A stretch of 64,000 nucleotides of DNA, from contig CAWHXR010000010.1 of assembly GCA_963833375.1 (NCBI GenBank), positions 682,001 through 746,000 of the forward strand, in the 5' to 3' direction. Below, in pieces: positions 8,011-16,651 of this stretch (its first letter is position 1; each line of letters starts with the position of its first letter). The notes under the pieces are model-generated. The model was not told the origin of the DNA, did no database searches, and saw only the letters and a list, made by a program, of their open reading frames with translations. The position numbers and the translations under genes are program-made. The DNA is from DASUPK01 sp963833375. Its GTDB lineage: Bacteria > Actinomycetota > Thermoleophilia > Solirubrobacterales > 70-9.

Positions 8011-10006
8011 GTGGCGAAGTTCAAGCTCAATCCGGCGTACACGCCGACGGCGGACCAGCCGAAGGCGATCGAGGGCCTGGCCGACGGCCTCGCCTCGAAG
8101 GAGGGCGTCCAGACGCTGCTCGGGGCCACCGGCACCGGCAAGACCTTCACGATGGCCGGCGTCATCGAGCGGGTCCAGCGTCCCTCGCTGGTGATCGCGC
8201 ACAACAAGACGCTGGCGGCGCAGCTCTGCAACGAGTTCCGGGAGTTCTTCCCCGAGCAACGCCGTCGAGTACTTCGTCAGCTACTACGACTACTACCAGC
8301 CCGAGGCCTATGTCCCGGCGCAGGACCTCTACATCGAGAAGGACTCCTCGATCAACGACGAGATCGACCGGCTGCGGCATGCCGCGACCGCGTCGCTGTT
8401 CGCCCGCAAGGACGTGATCATCGTCGCCTCGGTCTCCTGCATCTACGGGATCGGCTCGCCGCAGCTCTACAAGGAGCAGATGCAGCTCTTCAAGGTCGGC
8501 GACTGGATCGACCGGCAGGAGGTCTTCCGCAAGCTGGTCGGGATGCAGTACCGCCGCAACGACCAGGCCCTCGGCCGCGGAACCTTCCGCGCCCGGGGCG
8601 AGGTCCTCGAGATCTATCCCGCGTACGCGGAGTCGGCGTACCGGATCCAGCTCTTCGGCGACGAGATCGAGGCGATCCAGCACTTCGATCCGCTCACCGG
8701 CGAGATCCTCGACGTGATCGACCACGTCTCGGTCTGGCCGGCGAGTCACTACGTCGTCAAGGAGGAGACGATGGAGCGGGCGGTCGACGAGATCGAGCGG
8801 GAGCTCCGCAACCAGGTCGCCCAGTTCGAGGAGCACGGCAAGCAGCTCGAGGCGCACCGGCTCCAGCAGCGCACCCGGTACGACATGGAGATGCTCCGGG
8901 AGCTCGGCTTCTGCCCCGGCATCGAGAACTACTCGCGCATCCTGGACGGTCGGCCGCCGGGCAGCCCGCCCTACACGCTGATCGACTACTTCCCCGACGA
9001 CTTCGTCGTCTTCATCGACGAGTCGCACCAGACCATCCCCCAGCTCGGCGGCATGTACGAGGGCGACTACTCGCGCAAGTCGACCCTGGTCGACTTCGGC
9101 TTCCGCCTGCCGAGCGCGGTCGACAACCGGCCCCTGAAGTTCGACGAGTTCCTCGACCGGGTCGGCCAGATGGTGCTGGTCTCGGCGACGCCGGGGCCCT
9201 GGGAGCGCGCCGAGTCCTCGCGCGTCGTCGAGCAGATCGTTCGCCCGACCGGCATCGTCGACCCCGAGGTCGAGGTCCGGGAGACGAGGAACCAGATCGA
9301 CGACCTGATGAACGAGGTCCGGACCCGCGCCGAGAAGGACGAGCGGGTGCTGGTCACGACCCTGACCAAGAAGATGGCGGAGGACCTGACCGAGTACCTG
9401 CTCGAGCACGGCTTCCGGGTCCGCTACCTGCACTCCGAGATCGACACGCTCGAGCGGATCCAGATCATCCGCGAGCTGCGGCTGGGCGAGTACGACGTGC
9501 TGGTGGGGGTCAACCTGCTCAGGGAGGGACTCGACCTGCCGGAGGTCTCGCTGGTGGCGATCCTCGACGCCGACAAGGAGGGCTTCCTCCGCGGCGAGAC
9601 CAGCCTGATCCAGACGATCGGTCGCGCGGCGCGGAACGTCGACGGCCGCGTCCTCATGTACGCGGACAAGGAGACCGACGCGATGCGCAAGGCGATCTCG
9701 GAGACCGATCGTCGCCGCGCCATCCAGGTCGCCTACAACGAGGAGCACGGCATCACGGCCGCGACCGTCACCAAGGGGATCTCCGACATGGCCGAGTTCC
9801 TGGCGATGGAGTCCCAGGCCCCACGCCGCCGTCGCAGGCGGCGCGAGGAGACGGCGACCAAGACGCCGGAGGAGCTCGAGAAGCTGGTCATCGAGCTTGA
9901 GGAGGAGATGCTCGCCGCCGCCGACGACCTCCGCTTCGAGGAGGCGGCGCGGATCCGCGACGAGCTCAAGGAGCTCCGCGCGGACCTCGACGCGATCCGG
10001 GCCTAG
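8011..10006 (+). CDS. uvrB: Excinuclease ABC subunit B, with a one-base frame break
   Basis: UvrB is the damage-verifying helicase of nucleotide excision repair. Visible are Walker A (LLGATGTGKTFTMAGV), the helicase motif FIDESHQ, motif VI (QTIGRAARNVDGRVLMYAD) and the C-terminal UVR domain that contacts UvrC (LRFEEAARIRDELKELR). The start is GTG at 8011 (VAKFKLNPAYTPT). The frame breaks at about 8257: an extra C sits between GAG and AACGCC. Removing it restores the conserved FFPENAVEYFVSYYDYYQP and gives 664 residues, the normal size. Since uvrA is intact at 19 kb, I regard the break as a sequencing error; if real, the cell would lack UvrB. Confidence 0.92.
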
Positions 10007-10039
10007 CGGCGATTCGCACGAAGCCGACGAGGCCCGTTT

Positions 10040-10070
10040 CCTACGATCACGGGAGTTGTCCACTCGTAGG
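10040..10070. promoter_or_regulatory. Inverted repeat upstream of the NADP-binding oxidoreductase
   Basis: CCTACGA and TCGTAGG form perfect 7-bp arms around a 17-base centre, 15 bases before the following ATG. It could be an operator or a hairpin in the leader of the gene at 10085. No regulator is known for it. Confidence 0.35.
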
Positions 10071-10084
10071 AAGGGGGCTCACGG

Positions 10085-10747
10085 ATGAGGATCGGAATCG
10101 TTGGGGCCGGACGCATCGGCGGGAACTGCGCGACGCAGCTCGCCAAAGGCGGCCATGAGGTCATGCTCAGCTTCTCCCGGGATCCGAGCAGGCTCGAGGC
10201 GCTGGCCGCTGAGATCGGCGACGCCGCGAGCGTCGGCACCCCGGCGGAGGCAGCCGAGTTCGGCGAGGTCGTCGTCCTCTCGGTGCCCTGGGACCTGATC
10301 GACGAGGCCCTGGACCAGGCGGGGTCGCTCGACGGCAAGATCGTGATCGACACGACCAACCAGTTCGGCACGGTCAGCCCCCCGGCCGACGGCGAGACCG
10401 CGGCGCAGCACAACGCGGCGCGGATGCCCGGCGCGCGCTACACGAAGAGCTTCAACACGCTGACCTCGGCGTTCCAGGCCGAGGCCGCCGGCAGGCCGGA
10501 GGCCGATCGCGTCGTCCAGTGGGTCTGCGGCGACGACGAGGAGGCGAAGCGGACCGTCATGGGACTGATGGCCGACGCGGGCTACGCGCCGGTCGACGTC
10601 GGCGGCAACGCCGACGCCGCGGTGATGGAGATGCCGCGCCGGCCTGGCGCGGTTTACGGCGAGGAGTACCGGCTCCCCGACGCCGCGAAGGTCGTGGAGG
10701 CGGTGAGGGCGGGGGAGAAGATCCCCCCGACGCCGGCCTACCCGTGA
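10085..10747 (+). CDS. NADP-dependent oxidoreductase of the F420-reductase (NPDF/F420_oxidored) family
   Basis: The N-terminal Rossmann motif GIVGAGRIGGNCATQLAKGGHEV binds NADP(H). VVLSVPWDLIDEAL, VIDTTNQF and YTKSFNTLTS are typical of proteins related to NADPH:F420 oxidoreductase, which exchange hydride between NADP and deazaflavin F420. At 220 residues the length matches. Only one gene of this kind in a neighbourhood without F420 synthesis genes makes the electron partner uncertain; many homologues are annotated simply as NAD(P)-binding proteins. A Shine-Dalgarno-like GGAAGGGGGC lies just upstream of the ATG. The gene stands alone between uvrB and a convergent membrane-protein gene. Confidence 0.75.
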   Translation: MRIGIVGAGRIGGNCATQLAKGGHEVMLSFSRDPSRLEALAAEIGDAASVGTPAEAAEFGEVVVLSVPWDLIDEALDQAGSLDGKIVIDTTNQFGTVSPPADGETAAQHNAARMPGARYTKSFNTLTSAFQAEAAGRPEADRVVQWVCGDDEEAKRTVMGLMADAGYAPVDVGGNADAAVMEMPRRPGAVYGEEYRLPDAAKVVEAVRAGEKIPPTPAYP

Positions 10748-10768
10748 GCACCCAGACGAGGTGGGCGA

Positions 10769-11452
10769 TCACCGCCTGGCGACGGCACCGGGGGCCGTGA
10801 CCCACAGCAGCCACCGACCGGTGAGGGGGGAGGCCGCGATCAGCAGGACATAGGCCTCGAGCGGCGAGCCTTCGCCGTGCGCGAAGTCGAAAGCTCCGAA
10901 GAGCAGCGAGACCAGGTAGAAGACCGCGTCGACGATCAGCCAGGAGCCGAGGTTGGCAGCGATCCACGACTTCCATCGCCGCGTGTACGGCTGCAGCGCT
11001 CTCGCCTGCACGAATCCGATCAAGGGGCCGAGCGCGAGCGCCTGGCTGACCGCCAGGAAGTACGCGACGCGGAGGTCATCGCCCGAGGCGTCAGCCGTGA
11101 CCCCCGCCGGCACGACGACGATGACCCAAACGAGCAGGGCCGGTATGACGGAGGCCCGGACCCATTGCCGGCGAGAGATCGGGATTCGCTCGCGCAGCAC
11201 GCGCCACTGCAGAGCCCCCAGGACGGTCCCGTAGAGCAGCGCGCCGACGGTGGCGATCAACAGCGACCCGACCGCCCGGTGGTCGACGGCGACGCGGGTG
11301 ATGTCGAGCCCGAGGCTCGTGCCGCCCACGACGGCGGCGAGGATGACCGTGTAGGCGAGCGCGCTGTAGAACGTCCACAGCCGCCACAGTCGCGCATCCC
11401 AACCGCTCCCCGGGTCCGTCGCTGAGGCGAGGAGCTTCGAGAGGCGGTTCAT
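10769..11452 (-). CDS. Multi-pass membrane protein of unknown function
   Basis: Not recognised. The 227 residues contain about five or six hydrophobic segments: FYSALAYTVILAAVVGG, GSLLIATVGALLYGTVLGAL, VIPALLVWVIVVVPAGV, FLAVSQALALGPLIGFVQA, LGSWLIVDAVFYLVSLLFG and AYVLLIAASPLTGRWLLWV. Charged loops such as QWRVLRERIPISRRQWVR lie between them. It has no cysteine pairs, metal motifs or nucleotide-binding site. It is convergent with the gene before it and divergent from the frame-broken gene at 11511. No function is proposed. Confidence 0.7.
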   Translation of the reverse strand: MNRLSKLLASATDPGSGWDARLWRLWTFYSALAYTVILAAVVGGTSLGLDITRVAVDHRAVGSLLIATVGALLYGTVLGALQWRVLRERIPISRRQWVRASVIPALLVWVIVVVPAGVTADASGDDLRVAYFLAVSQALALGPLIGFVQARALQPYTRRWKSWIAANLGSWLIVDAVFYLVSLLFGAFDFAHGEGSPLEAYVLLIAASPLTGRWLLWVTAPGAVARR

Positions 11453-11510
11453 GGTCTCGTCCTTGTCGCCCGCACGGCCATGCAGCCGTGGGGTCTACTC
11501 TTCTTTGCGG

Positions 11511-12106
11511 ATGACCCAGGGGCAGCATGCAGAGGAGCTCGCGGCGAAGGCCGCGCAGGCGGTGCGCAGGGCGATCGAGGAGGCCGAGGTTCACGCCTCG
11601 GAGCATCGTGCGGGACGCCGAGGACAAGGCCGCTCGCGTACGCGAGGAGGCCCAGGCGGAAGCCGCTCGGATTCGCGAGCGAGCAGAGGCCGATGCGCGA
11701 GCCCAGATCGATGCGGCCAAGAAGGCGCTCGATGAGCTCGGGGGCACGCTGGCCGCGGCGGCCGCCGCTGCGTCCGGCGGCGGAGAGCGCTCCGGCCGAC
11801 CCTGAGCCGGACGCCGCACCCGACCGGCCCCCAGCGAGCGCCGAGCCGCCCGCACCCGATGCACCCCCGGCGGAGTCCCCGGGGCGCCGGAGGCCCCGAT
11901 CTCGCCGCCCGCTCCCGAGCCCGACAGGCTGAGCTCGACGGCCGCCGTCGGCAACGGAGACGACGCGGCCGAGCGACTGGTCGCGATGAAGCTGGCGGTG
12001 GACGGGAAGGACCGGGCGGCGATCGAGGCGGAGCTCGAACGACAGGTTCGGCGCCGGCGATCGCGCGGCTCTGCTCGAGGACGTCCTCAGTCGCGCCGGG
12101 CGCTAG
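11511..12106 (+). CDS. Ala/Glu-rich coiled-coil protein, broken by several indels
   Basis: Four frames must be joined: 11511 to about 11600 (MTQGQHAEELAAKAAQAV), to about 11780 (RDAEDKAARVREEAQAEAAR), to about 11880 (PADPEPDAAPDRPPASAEPP), to about 12047 (AAERLVAMKLAVDGKDRAA), then FGAGDRAALLEDVLSRAGR and TAG at 12104. Three breaks need a base removed and one needs a base added, giving 198 codons. The product would have a heptad-like coiled coil, a Pro/Ala linker and a small C-terminal helical domain, somewhat like DivIVA/ATP-synthase-b-type helices. Protein-like sequence in every piece argues for a recently intact gene. The density of indels means either a young pseudogene or poor sequence quality. 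Confidence 0.5.
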
Positions 12107-12107
12107 G

Positions 12108-12811
12108 TTAGTCGCTCGACCGCTGACGGCGCGCCAGCCGCTTCCCGGGCGCCAGAGGCTGACCAGCCCGGCGACGAGCGTGACCAGGAAGACGTTGCCC
12201 ATCAGCATCTCGAGTCCGGCGAACAGCTTTCCGGGCTGTCCGGCGGGCACCAGGTTGCCGTAGCCGGTGGTGGTCAAGGTGGTGAAGCTGAACAAGAGGG
12301 TGTCGCCGCGTTCGACCTGGACACCTGCTCCGAAGAAGGGGCTCGACTCGATGCGGTCGAGCGCCACGTACAGGAAGGTGAAGAGCAGGCCCAGGATGAT
12401 GTAGACGCTGATCGCCCCCAGGATCGTGCGGAAACCGACTTCCGTCTCCGCGACGACGGTGCGGAGGATGGCGCCGGCGGCCACCAGGAGGAGGAAGGCC
12501 GTGATCAGGCCGCTCGCGCCCAGCAGGCTGCGGACGTCGAGGATCGCCGACAGCACCGCGAGCACGACCGCGGCAAGGGCGAGTAACGCGGCGGCACGAA
12601 CGAGAAGCAGGCGGACCTCGGCGCTGGCCAGCGCGACGACCGCCGCCGTAGTGGCGACCAGGATGGTCAGCGCCGCGGTCCAGCCGTGGGATGGCGTCAG
12701 CGAGCCGAGGACATACGTGGCCAGCACCAGGAGCAGGACCAGGCCGAATGCGTCCGCGACCCTCGTCGCGAACTGCCCCCAGCGCTCGCCGCGTCGGCGC
12801 GAGATGCCCAG
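12108..12811 (-). CDS. Two-TM-type potassium channel (ion_trans_2), probable CTG start
   Basis: The selectivity filter TTTGYGNLVP and pore helix FSFTTLTTTGYG mark a K+ channel. Six hydrophobic segments precede and follow it (FGLVLLLVLATYVLG, TAALTILVATTAAVVAL, ALLALAAVVLAVLSA, AFLLLVAAGAILRTVV, SVYIILGLLFTFLYVAL and NVFLVTLVAGLVSLW). No ATG, GTG or TTG opens the frame upstream, but AGGAGGG at 12818-12824 stands six bases before a CTG at 12811 (LGISRRRGERWGQF). Near 12150-12165 one base seems missing: adding a G turns the frame to the basic ending KRLARRQRSSD and TAA at 12108, two bases from the stop of the convergent gene. This gives 234 residues. Confidence 0.7.
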
Positions 12812-12919
12812 CGTTCGCCCTCCTGCCAGGGCTCTCCTTTGGCTCTCGGGCCACTTCCGTCGTTTCGGGCCGGCAGACGGCTTTCCTGCCGCTGACGCCG
12901 AAGGGTCAGGTGCCCGCGA

Positions 12920-14578
12920 TCAGGCGGGAGCGGTTGCCGCGGCCGGTTCTCGTTCGTCGGCCGGCGCAACGGCGGAGGTGGGCAGCTTCCTCGTGAACCA
13001 GAGGGAGAGCAGCGCGATGACCGCGACCGCGCCGATGGAAATGCGCAGCGCGTCGAGCTGCGCATCGCCGTAGTCGTTCGCCACCGCCTTCGCCTGGTCT
13101 TCCGAGAGGCCCTTCGCAGCCGCCTGCTGCTCCACCTGGGCGACCGGGACGATGTCGATGCCCTCCTCGGTGTTGGCGGCGATCGTCTCGCGCGCCTGGG
13201 TCGGCACCTGCGGGTTATCGGCGATGTTGTTGTTGAACCCGTTGATCAGGTTGAGGATCAGGATCGCGCCGATCAGGGCGGTGCCGATCGAGGAGCCGAG
13301 GTTGAGGGCCGTCCCCTGCAGGCCTCCGGTCTCGCTCGCCTTCGAGGGGTCGGTCGACGACATGATCACGTTGCCGAGCTGGGAGGCGAGCAACCCGCCG
13401 CCGGCCCCGATCAGGACCATGGCGATCTTGAACCCGGCGTCGTTGAGGCTCACGTCGAGCGTGGCGAGCATCACGACGGCCCCGGCGCTGATCAGGACGA
13501 GGCCCGCCTGTGCGACCGTCCTCGGCGAGCGCCTCCCCGCGACCTTCGGCCCCGCCATCGCCGCGATCAACATCGCCACCGAGAGGGGCAGCAGCCGTTT
13601 GCCCGTCTCGAACGCATCGAGACCGACCACCACCTGCAGATAGACGGGGACCACGAAGAAGATCCCCATCAGCACCAGCTGCTGGCCGAGGAGCGTCGTC
13701 AGCCCGGCGCGAAGCTGCGTGATCTTCAGCAAGGCTGTGTCAAGCAGGCGGTCGAGGCCCAGGCGGTGCCTGCGCTCCTCCCAGTGGACGAATCCGGCGA
13801 GTATCCCGAGCCCAGCCAGGACCATGAAGGGCACCACCGAGAAGCCGAGCGGGGTGATCTCGTTGCCGTTGATCGTCGGCGCCGCGAGCGGCTTCACGAA
13901 TCCCCACTTGCTGCCCATCAGGATCCCGAAGACGGCCAGTCCCAGGCCGGCGACAGAGAGCGCCGACCCGATGATGTCCATCTTGGGGGGATGCTCGGCC
14001 TTCGGCGCCTGGGCGATCCGTCCCCGCACCAGGATGATCCCGGTCACGATCACAGTCTCTCCCGCGAACACGTAGCGCCAGCTGGCGTTGGTCGTCACCC
14101 AGCCGCCGATCAGCGGGCCGGCCGCGACGGCGACCGCCGTGATCCCGCCGATCAACGCGTATGCGACCGCTCGGTCCTTGCCCTCGTAGTTGGCGGCGGT
14201 CAGCGCGGCGATCCCGGGGATCACCATGATCGCCCCGAGCCCCTCGATCCCGGACCAGCCCACCAGCAGAACCGTGAGATTGGGGCTGAGGGCCGTGATC
14301 AAGGAACCGACGCCGTAGACCGCGAGCCCGATCGCGAACATCCGGTTGCGCCCGTAGATGTCGCCGAGCTTGGCCCCGGTGAGCATCAGCGCGGCCATCA
14401 CCAGCGCGTACAGCGTGATCGCCGCCTGCACTCCCTGGATCGAGGTGTTGAGGTCGGCCGTGATCTGGGAGATCGAAACGTTCATGACGCTCGTGTCGAG
14501 CGTCATCACGAACTGGCCCGAGGCCAGGATGATGATCGGGATCCACTTGCGCATGGGCGAGCGGATTGATCCTGTCAT
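12920..14578 (-). CDS. MFS drug/proton antiporter, DHA2 (14-TM) family
   Basis: The protein has 552 residues and about 14 hydrophobic segments. The DHA2 signature TLDTSVMNVSISQITADL follows the first helix, and GAKLGDIYGRNRMFAIGLA is the loop 2-3 MFS motif. ALIGGITAVAVAAGPLIGGWV matches motif C of proton antiporters. Such proteins export drugs or metabolites in exchange for protons. A loop of about 75 residues between the last helices (NNIADNPQVPTQARETIAA...) is likely extracellular and longer than usual. It is divergent from the small SHOCT protein at 14714. The exported substrate is not predictable. Confidence 0.88.
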   Translation of the reverse strand: MTGSIRSPMRKWIPIIILASGQFVMTLDTSVMNVSISQITADLNTSIQGVQAAITLYALVMAALMLTGAKLGDIYGRNRMFAIGLAVYGVGSLITALSPNLTVLLVGWSGIEGLGAIMVIPGIAALTAANYEGKDRAVAYALIGGITAVAVAAGPLIGGWVTTNASWRYVFAGETVIVTGIILVRGRIAQAPKAEHPPKMDIIGSALSVAGLGLAVFGILMGSKWGFVKPLAAPTINGNEITPLGFSVVPFMVLAGLGILAGFVHWEERRHRLGLDRLLDTALLKITQLRAGLTTLLGQQLVLMGIFFVVPVYLQVVVGLDAFETGKRLLPLSVAMLIAAMAGPKVAGRRSPRTVAQAGLVLISAGAVVMLATLDVSLNDAGFKIAMVLIGAGGGLLASQLGNVIMSSTDPSKASETGGLQGTALNLGSSIGTALIGAILILNLINGFNNNIADNPQVPTQARETIAANTEEGIDIVPVAQVEQQAAAKGLSEDQAKAVANDYGDAQLDALRISIGAVAVIALLSLWFTRKLPTSAVAPADEREPAAATAPA

Positions 14579-14713
14579 GCACCGGAGATGGCACCTCGGG
14601 GTTCTCCACGGAGATAGTCTCGGGGGCCCTCGCCGATGGAGCGTCTCCGGCGACGAATACTCTGAATCGACGAGCGACTCACGCTCCCGACTTCACCTTT
14701 GGAGGAAATCTGA

Positions 14714-15106
14714 ATGGTTCTCGCTGACTTCACGTTTGGCCAGGCGCTGCTTACCGTGCTGGAGATCTTCGTCTTCGCCGCGTGGCTGATGGTCCTCTTC
14801 ACGATCATCAGCGACCTGTTTCGCGATCACGAGATGTCCGGCTGGGGCAAGGCCGCCTGGGTCCTGTTCCTGATCTTCGTCCCGTTCCTCGCGGCGCTGA
14901 TCTATCTGATCGCCCGCGGCAGCGGCATGCGCGAACGGGCCCTGGCGCAGCAGCAGGAGGCTCAGAAGCAGCTCGATGCCTATGTCCGCCAGACCGCCGG
15001 AGGCGGGTCGGCGGCGGACGAGCTCGCCAAGCTCGCGAAGCTCCACGACGAGCACAAGCTCTCGGATGAGGAGTTCGAGCGGGCCAAGTCCAAGATCGTC
15101 TCGTAA
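14714..15106 (+). CDS. Small membrane protein with PLDc_N and SHOCT domains
   Basis: Residues 10-70 contain two hydrophobic segments with the PLDc_N (cardiolipin-synthase N-terminal-like) pattern: AAWLMVLFTIISDLFRDHEMSGWGKAAWVLF and FVPFLAALIYLIARG. The C-terminus is a SHOCT helix pair (ADELAKLAKLHDEHKLSDEEFERAKSKI), found at the ends of many unrelated bacterial proteins and thought to mediate oligomerisation. The 130-residue protein has a clear ribosome-binding site (GGAGGAAATCTGA before ATG). The architecture is common in actinobacteria but its role is unknown. Confidence 0.85.
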   Translation: MVLADFTFGQALLTVLEIFVFAAWLMVLFTIISDLFRDHEMSGWGKAAWVLFLIFVPFLAALIYLIARGSGMRERALAQQQEAQKQLDAYVRQTAGGGSAADELAKLAKLHDEHKLSDEEFERAKSKIVS

Positions 15107-15164
15107 CGGCTTGGGATTGGGACGGCCGCCGTCGAGGCGGCCGTCCCCGTCCGGTCGTTCTTCT

Positions 15165-16185
15165 CTAGACGCTCGCGGTGGCGGGCTCCCGGCGCAGGAT
15201 GCCGACGTAGGCGATCGCGCCCGGGATCGTCGGCAGCCAGAACGAGAAGGCGCGGTAGGAGAGGACGGCGACGATCGCGAGGCCGCCGGGGACGCCGAAG
15301 GCGATCAGCGAGCCGATCATGCCGCCCTCGACCCCGCCGATCCCGCCGGGCAGGGGGAGCAGGTTGGCGGTCATGCCCGACGAAGTAGGAGGCGACGATC
15401 ACGCCGGCCGGCGGCGGCGTGCCGAAGGCGTGCAGGCACGCCCAGAGCACCGCGATGTCGAATGCCCACCAGCCGATCGCCCACACCCCGGTCAGGGGGC
15501 GCTCCCCGAGGATCTCGATGGCGCCGCGCACTCCGCCGGCCAGGGTGTTCGGCACGGTCGCGAGCGCCGCGCGCCAGCGCTCGCTCCTGCTCGGGTGCCG
15601 CAGGCGCTTGGTCGTCTCCCGCAGCTCTCCGCCGAAGTAGCCGATCAGCAGGCACGCGACGATGATCAGCCCCGCGACGGCGGCGGGGATCAGGGTGAAC
15701 GCCAGCGGGCTCGGCCCCGAGAGGATCCCGATTCGCAGGCCGAGGCCGGTGAGCACCACCGCACCCATGTAGACCGAGTAGAGCAGCACCATCAAGGTGG
15801 CCATCCGCAGTGCCACGAAGGGTGCCGGCAGGCCATCGCGCCGCAGCGCCCACGCGGTCAGCGCGATCCCACCGATCCCGCCGGCCGCCAGCAGCCTGGT
15901 GGCGGCCAGGCCCGCCAGGGTGATCCGGTAGCTCTGCGCCCAGCCGATCCCGGCCTCGTGCCCGATCACGCCGCGGAAGAGGGCCACGTAGCAGAAGAAG
16001 CTGGCGATCTCGAGGATCAGCCCGGCCGTCAGCCATCCCGGCTCGCCGCGATTGAGCCTGCTCCAGGTGTCCCCGAGCCCCGCGATCGCCGGCAGGAGGA
16101 TGTAGAGCAGGCCGAGCGAGACCGCGGCGAACGCCACCCCGATCAGCAGCTGGCGCCGGGTGAGCCCTGCTGGTGCGCGGTTCAT
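15165..16185 (-). CDS. Flippase-like membrane protein (LPG synthetase TM / UPF0104 family), one-base frame break
   Basis: About eight hydrophobic segments and the family motif NLLPLPGGIGGVEGGMIG identify a member of the UPF0104/AglD-like group. These resemble the membrane half of lysyl-phosphatidylglycerol synthase and are proposed lipid or glycolipid translocases. The frame is broken at CCC 15376-15378 (GGG on the coding strand): removing one G joins VIVASYFVG to MTANLLPLPGG and gives 339 residues. The start ATG at 16185 overlaps the stop of the VOC gene upstream. There is no C-terminal aminoacyl-transferase domain, so lipid lysylation is not expected. Confidence 0.82.
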
Positions 16186-16625
16186 TCGTTGCGGAACGTA
16201 CCCGGGGCACCGCCGGCGCGAGCGCCCTCGGCATAGGCGGCGAGATCCTGGCTCCAGAACTCGACCACGTTGCCATCCGGATCGGTGACGTAGATCGCCC
16301 GCCCCGGACCCAGCTGGATCGGCCCCTCGACCTCCGCGCCGGCGCCCTCGATCCGGGCCTTGAGCGGGTCGATGTCCGAGTCGGAGACGGAGAACGCGTA
16401 GTGGACGTGGGCGCCGCCGCGGCCGCCTGCCAGCCCCACCTGCTCGGTCCAGAGCCCGAGCCGCGCTGTGTCGCCGATCAGATACCAGCACCGGCCTTCG
16501 CGGCCCTCCCCGTAGAACGTCTCCTCGAAGCCGAGCACGTCCCGGTAGAAGCGCCGCGCCGCCTCGAGGTCTGAGACCTCGAGGACCAGCTCGGAGATCC
16601 CGGTGACGGGAGGCGGGCCGCTCAT
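16182..16625 (-). CDS. VOC (glyoxalase/bleomycin-resistance fold) family protein
   Basis: Both beta-alpha-beta-beta-beta modules of the vicinal-oxygen-chelate fold are present: ISELVLEVSDLEAARRFYRDVLGF, and HVHYAFSVSDSDIDPLKARIE leading to IYVTDPDGNVVEFWSQD. Metal-ligand candidates are Glu14 or nearby, His of HVHY and Glu of VVEFW. Relatives include glyoxalase I, ring-cleavage dioxygenases and fosfomycin-resistance proteins, so the reaction cannot be named. It has 147 residues. Its stop overlaps the flippase-like gene's ATG by four bases (ATGA), so the two are translationally coupled. Confidence 0.85.
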   Translation of the reverse strand: MSGPPPVTGISELVLEVSDLEAARRFYRDVLGFEETFYGEGREGRCWYLIGDTARLGLWTEQVGLAGGRGGAHVHYAFSVSDSDIDPLKARIEGAGAEVEGPIQLGPGRAIYVTDPDGNVVEFWSQDLAAYAEGARAGGAPGTFRNE

Positions 16626-16651
16626 CGGGGGCGAGCTTAACCTGGGCCGGG

